7,782 nucleotides of DNA from an uncultured Anaerotruncus sp. (GTDB lineage: Bacteria; Bacillota; Clostridia; Oscillospirales; Ruminococcaceae): assembly GCA_910586875.1 (NCBI GenBank), contig CAJUJI010000131.1:1-7782 (forward strand), read 5' to 3'. The position numbers and the translations under genes are program-made. Under the pieces are notes generated by a model, which did not search any database, had not been told where the DNA came from, and worked only from the letters and a program-made list of their open reading frames with translations. Each line of letters opens with the position of its first letter. Positions within the stretch are counted from its first letter, which is position 1. This document shows, one piece after another, positions 1-5,707 of this stretch.

Positions 1-116
1 TTCGCAATCTTGGGTGGAGTGCGCCGCTGCGGGGGTCAGGCTTTTTTTGACAAGCTCCTATCTATCTGTAATTGCATAGCGGCATTCTCCTATATGTCGA
101 GAAAGCAAATGGAAAG

Positions 117-140
117 GCGGCGGCTTTAATAAACCGCCGC
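117..140 (-). terminator. GC-rich hairpin, probable end of the ABC operon transcript
   Basis: A 7-bp perfect stem (GCGGCGG at 117-123 with CCGCCGC at 134-140) encloses a 10-nt AT-rich loop. It lies 45 nt beyond the stop of the last minus-strand gene. Read on the minus strand it is followed by a broken T-rich tract (CTTTCCATTT) rather than a clean U-run, so termination may be leaky. There is no T-run on the plus-strand side. Confidence 0.5.
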
Positions 141-185
141 AGAAAATAAGCCTTAAATGGATAGAGCTTCTACTATTCGCTAAAA

Positions 186-575
186 TTATCCTTCATTGTT
201 TAATGGAGCAGAATAATGCTTCTGCACTTCTGCCGGAAGTTCGTCATACTGTACCTCGCTCCAATCCAGAACGCCCCGGACCGGCATGACGGTCAGACGG
301 ATAAAGGCCCCCTCCCGCAGTTCTCTGGAGGTCCCGAAGGTGATCTCTTTTTCGCTCCCGTTTTCGTCACAGGACAGCAGCGTGTAGGAATAGGGCAGGT
401 TGCCTTTGAAGTTAATGACACCTCCGTTAGAATCCACCTGTTCCACCTTGGTGTTGTCGATCTGGGCGTAATACTCGGCGCTGCCGGAGCCGGAGAGAAA
501 CCATGCGCAAAAGCCGACCAGACCAATGAGAAAGACAGCAACGACGCCTATTATGATTTTCAATTTTTTCTTCAT
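186..575 (-). CDS. YxeA-family small membrane-anchored protein
   Basis: 129 aa. Residues 1-4 are MKKK and residues 5-27 are a single hydrophobic segment. The remaining ~100 residues are polar and predicted to lie outside the membrane. The Cys at 23 is not in a lipobox (it is preceded by Phe), so this is a membrane-anchored or secreted protein rather than an evident lipoprotein. The soluble part matches what I know of the YxeA (DUF1093) family: YYAQI near 35-39, a Tyr-rich strand followed by EKEITF at 75-80, LREGAFIRL at 86-94, and DWSEV with DELP at 104-114. The biochemical role of the family is not established. It is the last gene of the ABC operon, 15 nt after the permease stop. A GTG four codons upstream (587) is in frame, but ATG at 575 has a better-spaced AAGGGG and was preferred. 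It could act as an accessory binding or immunity protein comparable to LanI, which is inference from position only. Confidence 0.8.
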   Translation of the reverse strand: MKKKLKIIIGVVAVFLIGLVGFCAWFLSGSGSAEYYAQIDNTKVEQVDSNGGVINFKGNLPYSYTLLSCDENGSEKEITFGTSRELREGAFIRLTVMPVRGVLDWSEVQYDELPAEVQKHYSAPLNNEG

Positions 576-590
576 ATTGTTTGACACCCC

Positions 591-1370
591 TTACCAACCT
601 TTTTTTGTGATGACCCGCTTGGGCTTTTTTGCTGTCTTTGGAGCCGCGCCTTTTTTTGCTGTCGCCACAAAAGCGGCGGCAATCAGCAGAGCGGCCAGCA
701 AACTGAGCATACAAAGCAACGGATTCCAATGGACGGCCGCATCATAGCTACGGTATCCGATCAGCCCCATGCTTGCGGTCACGGGATACAAATTCGCCAA
801 GGTCATGCTCCCTGCCGCAAACATCCCGCCGTAGCCGTAGACAAAGGCTACCACCGCTCCAATTAAGTGCCCGTTTGGGATACGGGCGGCGATGGCGATG
901 ATTGGCAGAACCGCGATATAGAGGAACAGGCAGTTGGCCGTAATCTGCAACCCAGCCTGCATAACTGCTGGCAAATCACCGCCGGGAAAGCCCAAAAGGA
1001 AGGATGCCGTCACAGTGAACACGGCGCTGACGATCCCCAGGAACAGGGAGAGCAGTCCGCAGACGGCCAGCTTGCCAGCCAGCAGAGCGGGAAACGACAG
1101 GGGAACCGTCAGAATGTTTTTCAGCGTATCATCCGTTCCTTCCCGGCTGATGATATATCCGGTAATCAACGCGATACACATAGGGAAAATCGTTGTGATG
1201 TTGTTCTTCAGGACCTGCTCCACGAAAAAGGAGAAGGTCCATACACTTCCATCCTGGGCGGTGGTGGAGAAAACCGTAAGCAGGACGGACAGCAGCATCA
1301 GGAAAACCCCTGCCCAGACCATGTGATACCGTTTCAGTTTCCAAAACTCGGTTTTCATCAATACCAGCAT
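591..1370 (-). CDS. ABC-2 type permease of a lantibiotic-protection transporter (MutG/LanG-like)
   Basis: 259 aa, about six hydrophobic segments (roughly residues 17-37, 57-75, 98-124, 141-162, 166-186 and 216-237). This is the usual size and topology of the MutG/LanG permeases that pair with a LanE-like permease and a shared ATPase. The conserved segment before TM3, EGTDDTLKNILTVP (77-90), closely resembles the equivalent segment of the upstream permease and is likely the coupling contact with the ATPase. The C-terminus is Lys-rich (KK, KTAKKPKR, KKGW) and presumably cytoplasmic. The ATG at 1370 lies one base past the upstream TGA and has an AGAGAGGGGGG purine tract in front, so translation is probably coupled. 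A longer in-frame form starting at 1406 would begin inside the upstream gene and was rejected. Membrane role: with its partner it would move peptide antibiotics off the cytoplasmic membrane. Confidence 0.83.
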   Translation of the reverse strand: MLVLMKTEFWKLKRYHMVWAGVFLMLLSVLLTVFSTTAQDGSVWTFSFFVEQVLKNNITTIFPMCIALITGYIISREGTDDTLKNILTVPLSFPALLAGKLAVCGLLSLFLGIVSAVFTVTASFLLGFPGGDLPAVMQAGLQITANCLFLYIAVLPIIAIAARIPNGHLIGAVVAFVYGYGGMFAAGSMTLANLYPVTASMGLIGYRSYDAAVHWNPLLCMLSLLAALLIAAAFVATAKKGAAPKTAKKPKRVITKKGW

Positions 1371-1371
1371 T

Positions 1372-2169
1372 TCAATTCCCCCCTCTCTTTTTATACAGCC
1401 GGTCAATCAGCAGAATGGACAGGACAGTCATTGCACTCAAAATCAAGACGGTCTGCATTGTTGAGGGAATCAGGTATTGCAGTTCCCCCAGGCTGCCCTT
1501 GACGCCATGCCGAACCATATCCCCCGCGCACCAAAGGTTTGTGAGGGGAATCGGCATCAGCCAGCACAGAAACTTCGGCAGGGCACCAAAGCTGCTTTCA
1601 GCGGTCAGGCTTAATACACTGTAAAAGATGCACAGCAGGACGGAAAAGATATAGGTTCTGCTGAAAAAGACCACCAGCACTATCAACGGCAGGGTGCCCG
1701 CTGTGATGAAAATCCCCATCTCCACCGCCAACCACAGCTTGTAGCCCAGCCCGCCGACCTCGGCAATCAGGCTCCCGCAGACAATGGTGACGGCGGCTGT
1801 GGACAGGCAGAAGATCAGCCCGAACAGGAACAGAACGATAATTTTAGCGAAAATCATCTGGGTGCTGGTCACCGGGATGGTCCGCAGGTTTTTGAAGGTG
1901 TCGTTGTCTCGTTCCATAAAGAACAGCATGGCGGCTATGACACCGATGATACAGGGCAAAAGCAGCTCCACCCCATAGCCCAGGACAAACTGATAAAAGT
2001 CGTCAAAAAGCTCGGCTTTCGTGTCGTACCGCTCCATCATGCGGGGCGTCAGCATCATCAGCGCCACCGGGGGCGGGAACAGGAACGCGGAGAGGATCAC
2101 AAAAGGAATGAACTTCTTCCGTTTCAGCTTCGCCAGTTCACAGGAAATCAGTTTAAGCAATCCCCTCAC
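1372..2169 (-). CDS. ABC-2 type permease of a lantibiotic-protection transporter (MutE/LanE-like)
   Basis: 265 aa. A short cytoplasmic N-terminus rich in Lys and Arg (ELAKLKRKKF, 11-20) is followed by about six hydrophobic segments, near 21-42, 67-85, 106-134, 146-169, 173-195 and 238-257. MERDNDTFKNLRTIPV at 85-100 is the family's coupling segment, and the next permease carries a similar one, so the two are probably old paralogues forming a heterodimer. The start is GTG at 2169, which overlaps the 3' end of the ATPase gene by 17 nt. A TTG three codons later is possible but sits too close to the GGTGAGGGG tract. The gene belongs to the four-gene minus-strand operon and is very likely made only together with the ATPase. 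The family fit is by topology, motif and context. Which substrate it acts on cannot be read from the sequence; bacitracin-type or lantibiotic-type peptides are the usual ones. Confidence 0.83.
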   Translation of the reverse strand: MRGLLKLISCELAKLKRKKFIPFVILSAFLFPPPVALMMLTPRMMERYDTKAELFDDFYQFVLGYGVELLLPCIIGVIAAMLFFMERDNDTFKNLRTIPVTSTQMIFAKIIVLFLFGLIFCLSTAAVTIVCGSLIAEVGGLGYKLWLAVEMGIFITAGTLPLIVLVVFFSRTYIFSVLLCIFYSVLSLTAESSFGALPKFLCWLMPIPLTNLWCAGDMVRHGVKGSLGELQYLIPSTMQTVLILSAMTVLSILLIDRLYKKRGGN

Positions 2170-3076
2170 CCCCGGTCACCCGCTTGAAGTAATCCTCCAG
2201 GCTTTCCTCCACGGTCGCGGCCTCCGACACCTCCAGACCATACTGCACAAAGGCGGAGACGATCTTTGCCACGGGAACCTTGGCAGAATCCAGCCGCAGA
2301 TGATGGCCGTCCTGTACGGCAAACTGATTTTCGTGAAACAAACCGTTCAAGACCTCCGCCGCTCGCTCCGTGTCGGAGACGGTGAAACGGACGTACCGTT
2401 CACTTTTAGCCTCCAGGTCCGCAAGGCTTTCCTCCTCCAGCAGCACACCGTGGTCGATGATGCCGATGTCGTCCGCCAGAAGCGCCACCTCGGAGAGAAT
2501 ATGGCTGGAGATCAGGATGGTCTTGCCCCGCTCGTCGCACAGCGCCCGAATAAAAGAGCGAACCTCCGCGATGCCGATGGGGTCCAGGCCGTTGATAGGC
2601 TCGTCCAGAATCAGCAGCTCCGGGTCGTGCATCACCGCCAGGGCAATGGCCAGCCGTTGCTTCATGCCCAGGGAGTATTGAGAAAAGAGCTTTTTATCCC
2701 GATAGGGCAGGCCCACCAGCTCCAGGGCGCTTTTGATGGCGTTCTGGTTTTTCAATCCCCGCAGGGCAGCGAAAATGCGTAGGTTCTCCGTTCCCGTCAG
2801 GTTGGGATAAAAGCCCGGGGATTCAATCAGGCTGCCGATGCGGGGCAGCAGCTTCTTCTCATTGCCCAGCAGGGACTTCCCCCAGATCGTCACCTTCCCT
2901 GACGTGGGCTGGGTCAGGCCCAGCAGCATCTTCATGGTGGTGGTTTTTCCGGCTCCGTTTCGGCCCAGCAGACCATAGATGCGGCCTCTTTGAACATGGA
3001 TGTTCAGCTCCGCCACGCTCTTTTGCGTTCCGTACTGTTTGGTCAGTTGTTTTGTTTCGATGACTATTTCGCTCAT
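2153..3076 (-). CDS. ABC transporter ATP-binding protein, BcrA/LanF antimicrobial-peptide resistance type
   Basis: 307 aa, a complete nucleotide-binding domain in residues 1-225 plus a ~80-residue C-terminal extension typical of the BcrA/LanF group. Visible motifs are Walker A GRNGAGKT (38-45), signature YSLGMKQR (134-141, a variant of LSGGQ), Walker B LLILDEP (154-160, Glu159 as catalytic base), D-loop NGLD (162-165) and switch His192 in SSH. At the Q-loop the sequence is LIESPGFY with Glu85 instead of Gln. This 'E-loop' is described for lantibiotic-immunity ATPases such as NukF, and it separates them from most importers and exporters. The start at 3076 has a near-perfect AAAGGAGGT 7 nt upstream. 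A longer in-frame reading to 3310 would run through the promoter region and into the divergent gene, so it was rejected. First gene of the operon; its stop overlaps the GTG of the first permease. Confidence 0.93.
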   Translation of the reverse strand: MSEIVIETKQLTKQYGTQKSVAELNIHVQRGRIYGLLGRNGAGKTTTMKMLLGLTQPTSGKVTIWGKSLLGNEKKLLPRIGSLIESPGFYPNLTGTENLRIFAALRGLKNQNAIKSALELVGLPYRDKKLFSQYSLGMKQRLAIALAVMHDPELLILDEPINGLDPIGIAEVRSFIRALCDERGKTILISSHILSEVALLADDIGIIDHGVLLEEESLADLEAKSERYVRFTVSDTERAAEVLNGLFHENQFAVQDGHHLRLDSAKVPVAKIVSAFVQYGLEVSEAATVEESLEDYFKRVTGGEGIA

Positions 3077-3100
3077 AGCGGTTACCTCCTTTGTAGGGTC

Positions 3101-3129
3101 AATATACAACACCATCCTTGAGCGATCCT
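3101..3129 (-). promoter_or_regulatory. Probable promoter of the ABC operon
   Basis: On the minus strand TATATT (3106 to 3101) is a fair -10 element about 8 nt before the inferred start site near 3094 and 10 nt before the AAAGGAGG ribosome binding site. At 17-bp spacing the -35 position reads AGGATC, a poor match to TTGACA. A weak -35 overlapping regulator repeats is what is expected of a promoter that needs an activator. The transcript leader would be short, about 18 nt. Confidence 0.5.
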
Positions 3130-3155
3130 TGAGGGAACCTTGAGATAACCTTGAG
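3116..3155. promoter_or_regulatory. Operator array: four CCTTGAG direct repeats at 11-bp spacing
   Basis: CCTTGAG occurs at 3116-3122, 3127-3133, 3138-3144 and 3149-3155, each copy exactly 11 bp after the last. The two bases before each copy are AT, AT, AA and AA, so the consensus is A(T/A)CCTTGAG. No fifth copy continues the phase on either side. Direct repeats one helical turn apart are the usual recognition pattern for OmpR/PhoB-family dimers binding head to tail, and the regulator gene lies immediately to the right. The array overlaps the -35 region of the leftward ABC promoter and ends about 15 bp before the -35 of the rightward promoter. It could therefore activate the first and modulate the second. 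Binding by this particular regulator is inference. Confidence 0.8.
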
Positions 3156-3170
3156 ATTGCGCTGGCGGCA

Positions 3171-3199
3171 TATACAATTTTTAGTTTCTGCGCTATAAT
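3171..3199 (+). promoter_or_regulatory. Sigma-A-type promoter of the regulator-kinase operon
   Basis: A perfect TATAAT (3194-3199) lies 17 bp after TATACA (3171-3176, four of six bases of TTGACA). Transcription would start near 3206, only a few bases before the AGGAGGGG ribosome binding site (3210-3217), giving a very short leader. The strong -10 suggests steady basal production of the two-component system. Confidence 0.7.
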
Positions 3200-3222
3200 G
3201 AGTGCGGACAGGAGGGGCTTAT

Positions 3223-3918
3223 ATGCTGGACAGAGAAATCCTCGTTGTAGATGATGAAAAAGATTTGCGGACAATGATCCGCTCCATTTTTGAGAGCGCC
3301 GGATATACACAGATTACAACAGCGGCCTCCGGGCAAGAGGCGCTGACGGTGATGGCGAAAAAAATACCCGGCATCATCATTCTGGATGTGATGATGCCGG
3401 GTATGGACGGGTTTGAACTGCTCCAGGAAATTCGGGCCGTCAGCAAAGTTCCCGTTCTTATGCTCACCGCGAAGGGGGAAGCCGAGGACCGCTTTGCCGG
3501 GTTCGAGCTGGGGGCGGACGATTATCTGGTCAAGCCTTTTCTCCCGAAGGAATTGCTGCTGCGGGTTCAGGCAATTTTGAAACGGGCCTATCCTGAAAAA
3601 GAGCGGGTTGTTACGCTGAACGCTGCCTCGGTGGATTTAGACCGGGCAGAGGTTATCCGAGATGGACTGCGGACGCCCTTGACCGCCAAGGAGTATAGCG
3701 TTTTTGAAAAGCTGGCGGAAAATGCGGGCCGGATCGTCACCATCGGCGTTCTCTGTCAAACGCTGTGCGGAGAAATCTGGCAGGGCTATGAGACAACGCT
3801 GATGACCCACATCCGGCACCTGCGGGAGAAGATCGAGGAAAATCCGTCAAAGCCCGTGTCGCTCCTGACGGTGAAGGGCCTGGGATATAAGCTGGTGGTA
3901 AAGGAGCCGGAGAAATGA
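3223..3918 (+). CDS. OmpR-family response regulator (receiver plus winged helix)
   Basis: 231 aa, the normal length for the family. Residues 1-120 are a receiver domain with acidic pocket Asp10 and Asp11, phosphoacceptor Asp55 in LDVMMPG, Thr82 and Lys104 in VKPF. Residues ~128-228 are a winged-helix DNA-binding domain, with LTAKEYSVFEKL (153-164), a recognition-helix region TTLMTHIRHLREKI (191-204) and the C-terminal hairpin TVKGLGYKL (216-224). The start at 3223 is preceded by AGGAGGGG with 5-nt spacing; a GTG at 3202 in the same frame is upstream of that site and was rejected. The gene precedes and overlaps a sensor kinase gene and is divergent from the ABC operon, as in CprRK, NisRK or VanRS-like systems. 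It likely activates the ABC operon via the CCTTGAG repeats. No catalytic residue appears missing. Confidence 0.95.
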   Translation: MLDREILVVDDEKDLRTMIRSIFESAGYTQITTAASGQEALTVMAKKIPGIIILDVMMPGMDGFELLQEIRAVSKVPVLMLTAKGEAEDRFAGFELGADDYLVKPFLPKELLLRVQAILKRAYPEKERVVTLNAASVDLDRAEVIRDGLRTPLTAKEYSVFEKLAENAGRIVTIGVLCQTLCGEIWQGYETTLMTHIRHLREKIEENPSKPVSLLTVKGLGYKLVVKEPEK

Positions 3919-5285
3919 AACCTGTGGAACGCTTCTTTCGGAAATACTTTTTATCTATGGTGGGCATCATCGTGCTGTTCCTGCTACTCAATGTTGTCCT
4001 GTTTTTCTCTGTGCTGATCTGGGCCTGGCAGACCTCGGAGACACCGGACCTCTCCATGAGCGAAATCTGTGACAGGATTACTCTGGACGGAACAGGACAT
4101 TTGACGGCGGCTGGGGAGCTGGCCGAAATGTTGGAAGAACATCACGCCTGGGCCATGGTTTTGGACGATATAGGAACGGTCATTTTTCAGAGCAGACTGC
4201 CGGAGGAATTGCCCCGGCGGTACACGGCAGCGGACGTGGCAAAATTCAGCCGGTGGTATTTGGGGGATTATCCGGTCTATGTGCAGGAGCATCCCCAGGG
4301 GCTATTGGTAGTGGGCGGCGAAAAGGGCAGTCAGGCGAAGTATTACTTTTCTGTCAGTGAGAGCTATGCGAGAAAACTGCTTGTCGGGCTGGCTGCCGTC
4401 TTTCTGACCAATATCATTGTGGTGGTCCTGCTGATTTGGAAGAACACCCGGCACGTTGAAAAGGCGGTCACGCCCATTTTGCGGGGGATCGAAACGGTTT
4501 CCTCCGGCCAGTCGGTTAGCCTCCCGGAGAGAGGCGAATTGGTGGAGATCAACCGGCAGCTCAACAGGGCGGGGGCTTTTATTGCCAAAAAGGACAGCGC
4601 CCGCGCCGACTGGATCAGCGGTATCTCCCATGACGTGCGGACACCCCTCTCGGTAATTTTGGGTTTTGCCGGGCAATTGGAGGCTGACCAAACCCTCCCG
4701 GCCTCCGCCCGTGAACAGGCGTCCCATATCCGCAGGCAGGGGGAGAAGCTGCGGAGCCTGATCTCCGATTTGAACCTCACGTCCAGGCTGGAGTATTCCA
4801 TGCAGCCCCTTCGGATGGAGAAAGTCTATTTCGTGGAGCTGGCGCGGCAAGTCGTCTGTGAGTTTTTGGACGGCGGGTTAGAGGCGCGGTATCAAATTAT
4901 GTTTGATTCCAGCCAGGAGAGCGAAACAGCGTCCATCATGGGAGACGAGGCTCTGCTGAAACGTGCGCTGTATAATTTGATTCAGAACAGCGTCATTCAT
5001 AATCCAAAAGGGTGCGTGATTTCTGTTTCCGTAGTGTGGAACGGAAACAATACGGTCATAACGGTATCGGACAACGGCATCGGCGTGTCCGCTGAGAAGC
5101 TGGACAAATTAAGAGCGACAACAAATCATTTGGAAAGTACCGATGAAAGATTAAAGCTAAGACACGGTTTAGGCGTTCTGTTGGTCCGTCAAATTGTTGA
5201 GGCGCATCATGGAACAATGGAAATTGAAAGCGCGCCGCAGAACGGGTATCAGACAGTTTTAACCTTTCCCAGCGAGGAGCCATAA
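3915..5285 (+). CDS. Sensor histidine kinase, likely sensing membrane-active peptides
   Basis: 456 aa. TM1 is near residues 13-37, an extracytoplasmic segment of about 115 residues follows (38-153), and TM2 is near 154-175. The segment just after TM2 is HAMP-like and weakly conserved. The dimerisation/phosphotransfer helix carries ISHDVRTP with His239. The ATPase domain has N-box NLIQNSVIHNP (354-364), G1 DNGIGV (386-391) and G2 HGLGV (417-421), all intact. The sizeable outer domain argues for direct ligand sensing, as in NisK/CprK-type kinases. BceS-type kinases instead have a very short loop and sense through their transporter. ATG overlaps the regulator stop (ATGA, 4 nt), so the two are translationally coupled. 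The extracytoplasmic region is not one I recognise, so the inducing compound is unknown. An intrinsic terminator follows directly. Confidence 0.93.
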   Translation: MKPVERFFRKYFLSMVGIIVLFLLLNVVLFFSVLIWAWQTSETPDLSMSEICDRITLDGTGHLTAAGELAEMLEEHHAWAMVLDDIGTVIFQSRLPEELPRRYTAADVAKFSRWYLGDYPVYVQEHPQGLLVVGGEKGSQAKYYFSVSESYARKLLVGLAAVFLTNIIVVVLLIWKNTRHVEKAVTPILRGIETVSSGQSVSLPERGELVEINRQLNRAGAFIAKKDSARADWISGISHDVRTPLSVILGFAGQLEADQTLPASAREQASHIRRQGEKLRSLISDLNLTSRLEYSMQPLRMEKVYFVELARQVVCEFLDGGLEARYQIMFDSSQESETASIMGDEALLKRALYNLIQNSVIHNPKGCVISVSVVWNGNNTVITVSDNGIGVSAEKLDKLRATTNHLESTDERLKLRHGLGVLLVRQIVEAHHGTMEIESAPQNGYQTVLTFPSEEP

Positions 5286-5286
5286 G

Positions 5287-5325
5287 GCAACGGAGAACGC
5301 TTACATACGTTCTCCATTGCTTTTT
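5287..5325 (+). terminator. Intrinsic terminator of the regulator-kinase operon
   Basis: The stem pairs 5287-5299 with 5308-5320. An 8-bp perfect core (GGAGAACG with CGTTCTCC) is extended by four more pairs (GCAA with TTGC) after one C-A mismatch, with an 8-nt loop. It is followed at once by TTTTT. It begins two bases past the kinase stop codon. On the opposite strand the hairpin is not followed by a T-run, so it probably does not serve tnpV, which converges on it. Confidence 0.88.
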
Positions 5326-5332
5326 ATTCGAT

Positions 5333-5689
5333 TTAGCTATAAACCAGTTCCACAAAGATGATTTCCTCTACCTGGGCCTTACAGCAATTTATCAACCCTA
5401 CCCAGCGCATGGGGTCACGGGCTTTCAAATCCTCGGTGGCCCCGGCCTCCTTTGCCATCCCCGGCATCATGCTGTCCAGCAGGTCATGAGCGGCATCCTC
5501 GGTTTCCAGCAGATGGGCGTACAGCTTGCCTTCCATCACCAACTCGGCCCAAATAATGGGGCGATGCTCTTTCAGATACCGCAACCGCAACAGGCCATAC
5601 TTGCCCAAACTGCGGTCAGGCGGCGGCTCTATCGTCAAGTCGGGGAGGTAGTAATCTCCCACTTTCACATAGTCCAGTTCGATTTTCAT
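5333..5689 (-). CDS. tnpV: TnpV, transposon-encoded protein of unknown function
   Basis: 118 aa, the normal size of the TnpV family (PF14198 as I recall it). Recognisable features are YVKVGDYYLPDLTI near the start (7-20), SLGKYGLLRLRYLKEHRP (27-44), and a C-terminal half ending in RWVGLINCCKAQVEEIIF. It has no hydrophobic segment or signal peptide, so it is presumably cytoplasmic. The family is found next to tnpX-type serine recombinase genes in Tn4451-like elements; its biochemical role has not been established. The start has AAAGGAG about 8 nt upstream. It lies 18 nt downstream of the recombinase stop on the same strand, so the two form one operon. It converges on the kinase operon with 47 nt between stop codons. 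Confidence 0.88.
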   Translation of the reverse strand: MKIELDYVKVGDYYLPDLTIEPPPDRSLGKYGLLRLRYLKEHRPIIWAELVMEGKLYAHLLETEDAAHDLLDSMMPGMAKEAGATEDLKARDPMRWVGLINCCKAQVEEIIFVELVYS

Positions 5690-5707
5690 GGCGCGCTCTC
5701 CTTTCTC

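Noticed and set aside
91..96. TATATG near the left edge as a possible left element terminus matching the right end (GATATATGC)
   Set aside because: Only six bases match, the preceding bases are not GA, and the sequence to its left does not read as the continuation of the coupling protein.
157..183. Tiny plus-strand frame ATG to TAA encoding MDRASTIR
   Set aside because: Eight codons, no clear ribosome binding site, and it runs into the converging operon; no support for it being a real gene or leader peptide.
867..1502. Plus-strand open frame of 211 codons opposite the second permease
   Set aside because: Antisense shadow rich in Gln, Gly and Arg; the minus-strand membrane protein explains the sequence.
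2021..2782. Plus-strand open frame of 253 codons opposite the ATPase gene
   Set aside because: Antisense shadow of the ATPase and first permease; no domain, and no ribosome binding site for a matching start was noted.
186..3076. Bacteriocin biosynthesis cluster
   Set aside because: The ABC genes resemble lantibiotic immunity genes, but no precursor peptide, LanB/LanC/LanM enzyme or protease gene is visible, so this is read as resistance only.
3116..3155. CRISPR-like array
   Set aside because: Repeat units are only 7-9 bp with 2-4 bp between them. The 11-bp phase next to a response regulator gene indicates an operator, and no cas genes are present.
3077..3310. N-terminal extension of the ATPase frame up to 3310
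   Set aside because: It would cross the CCTTGAG array, the divergent promoter and the start of the regulator gene. The internal ATG at 3076 has an excellent ribosome binding site and begins the conserved domain.
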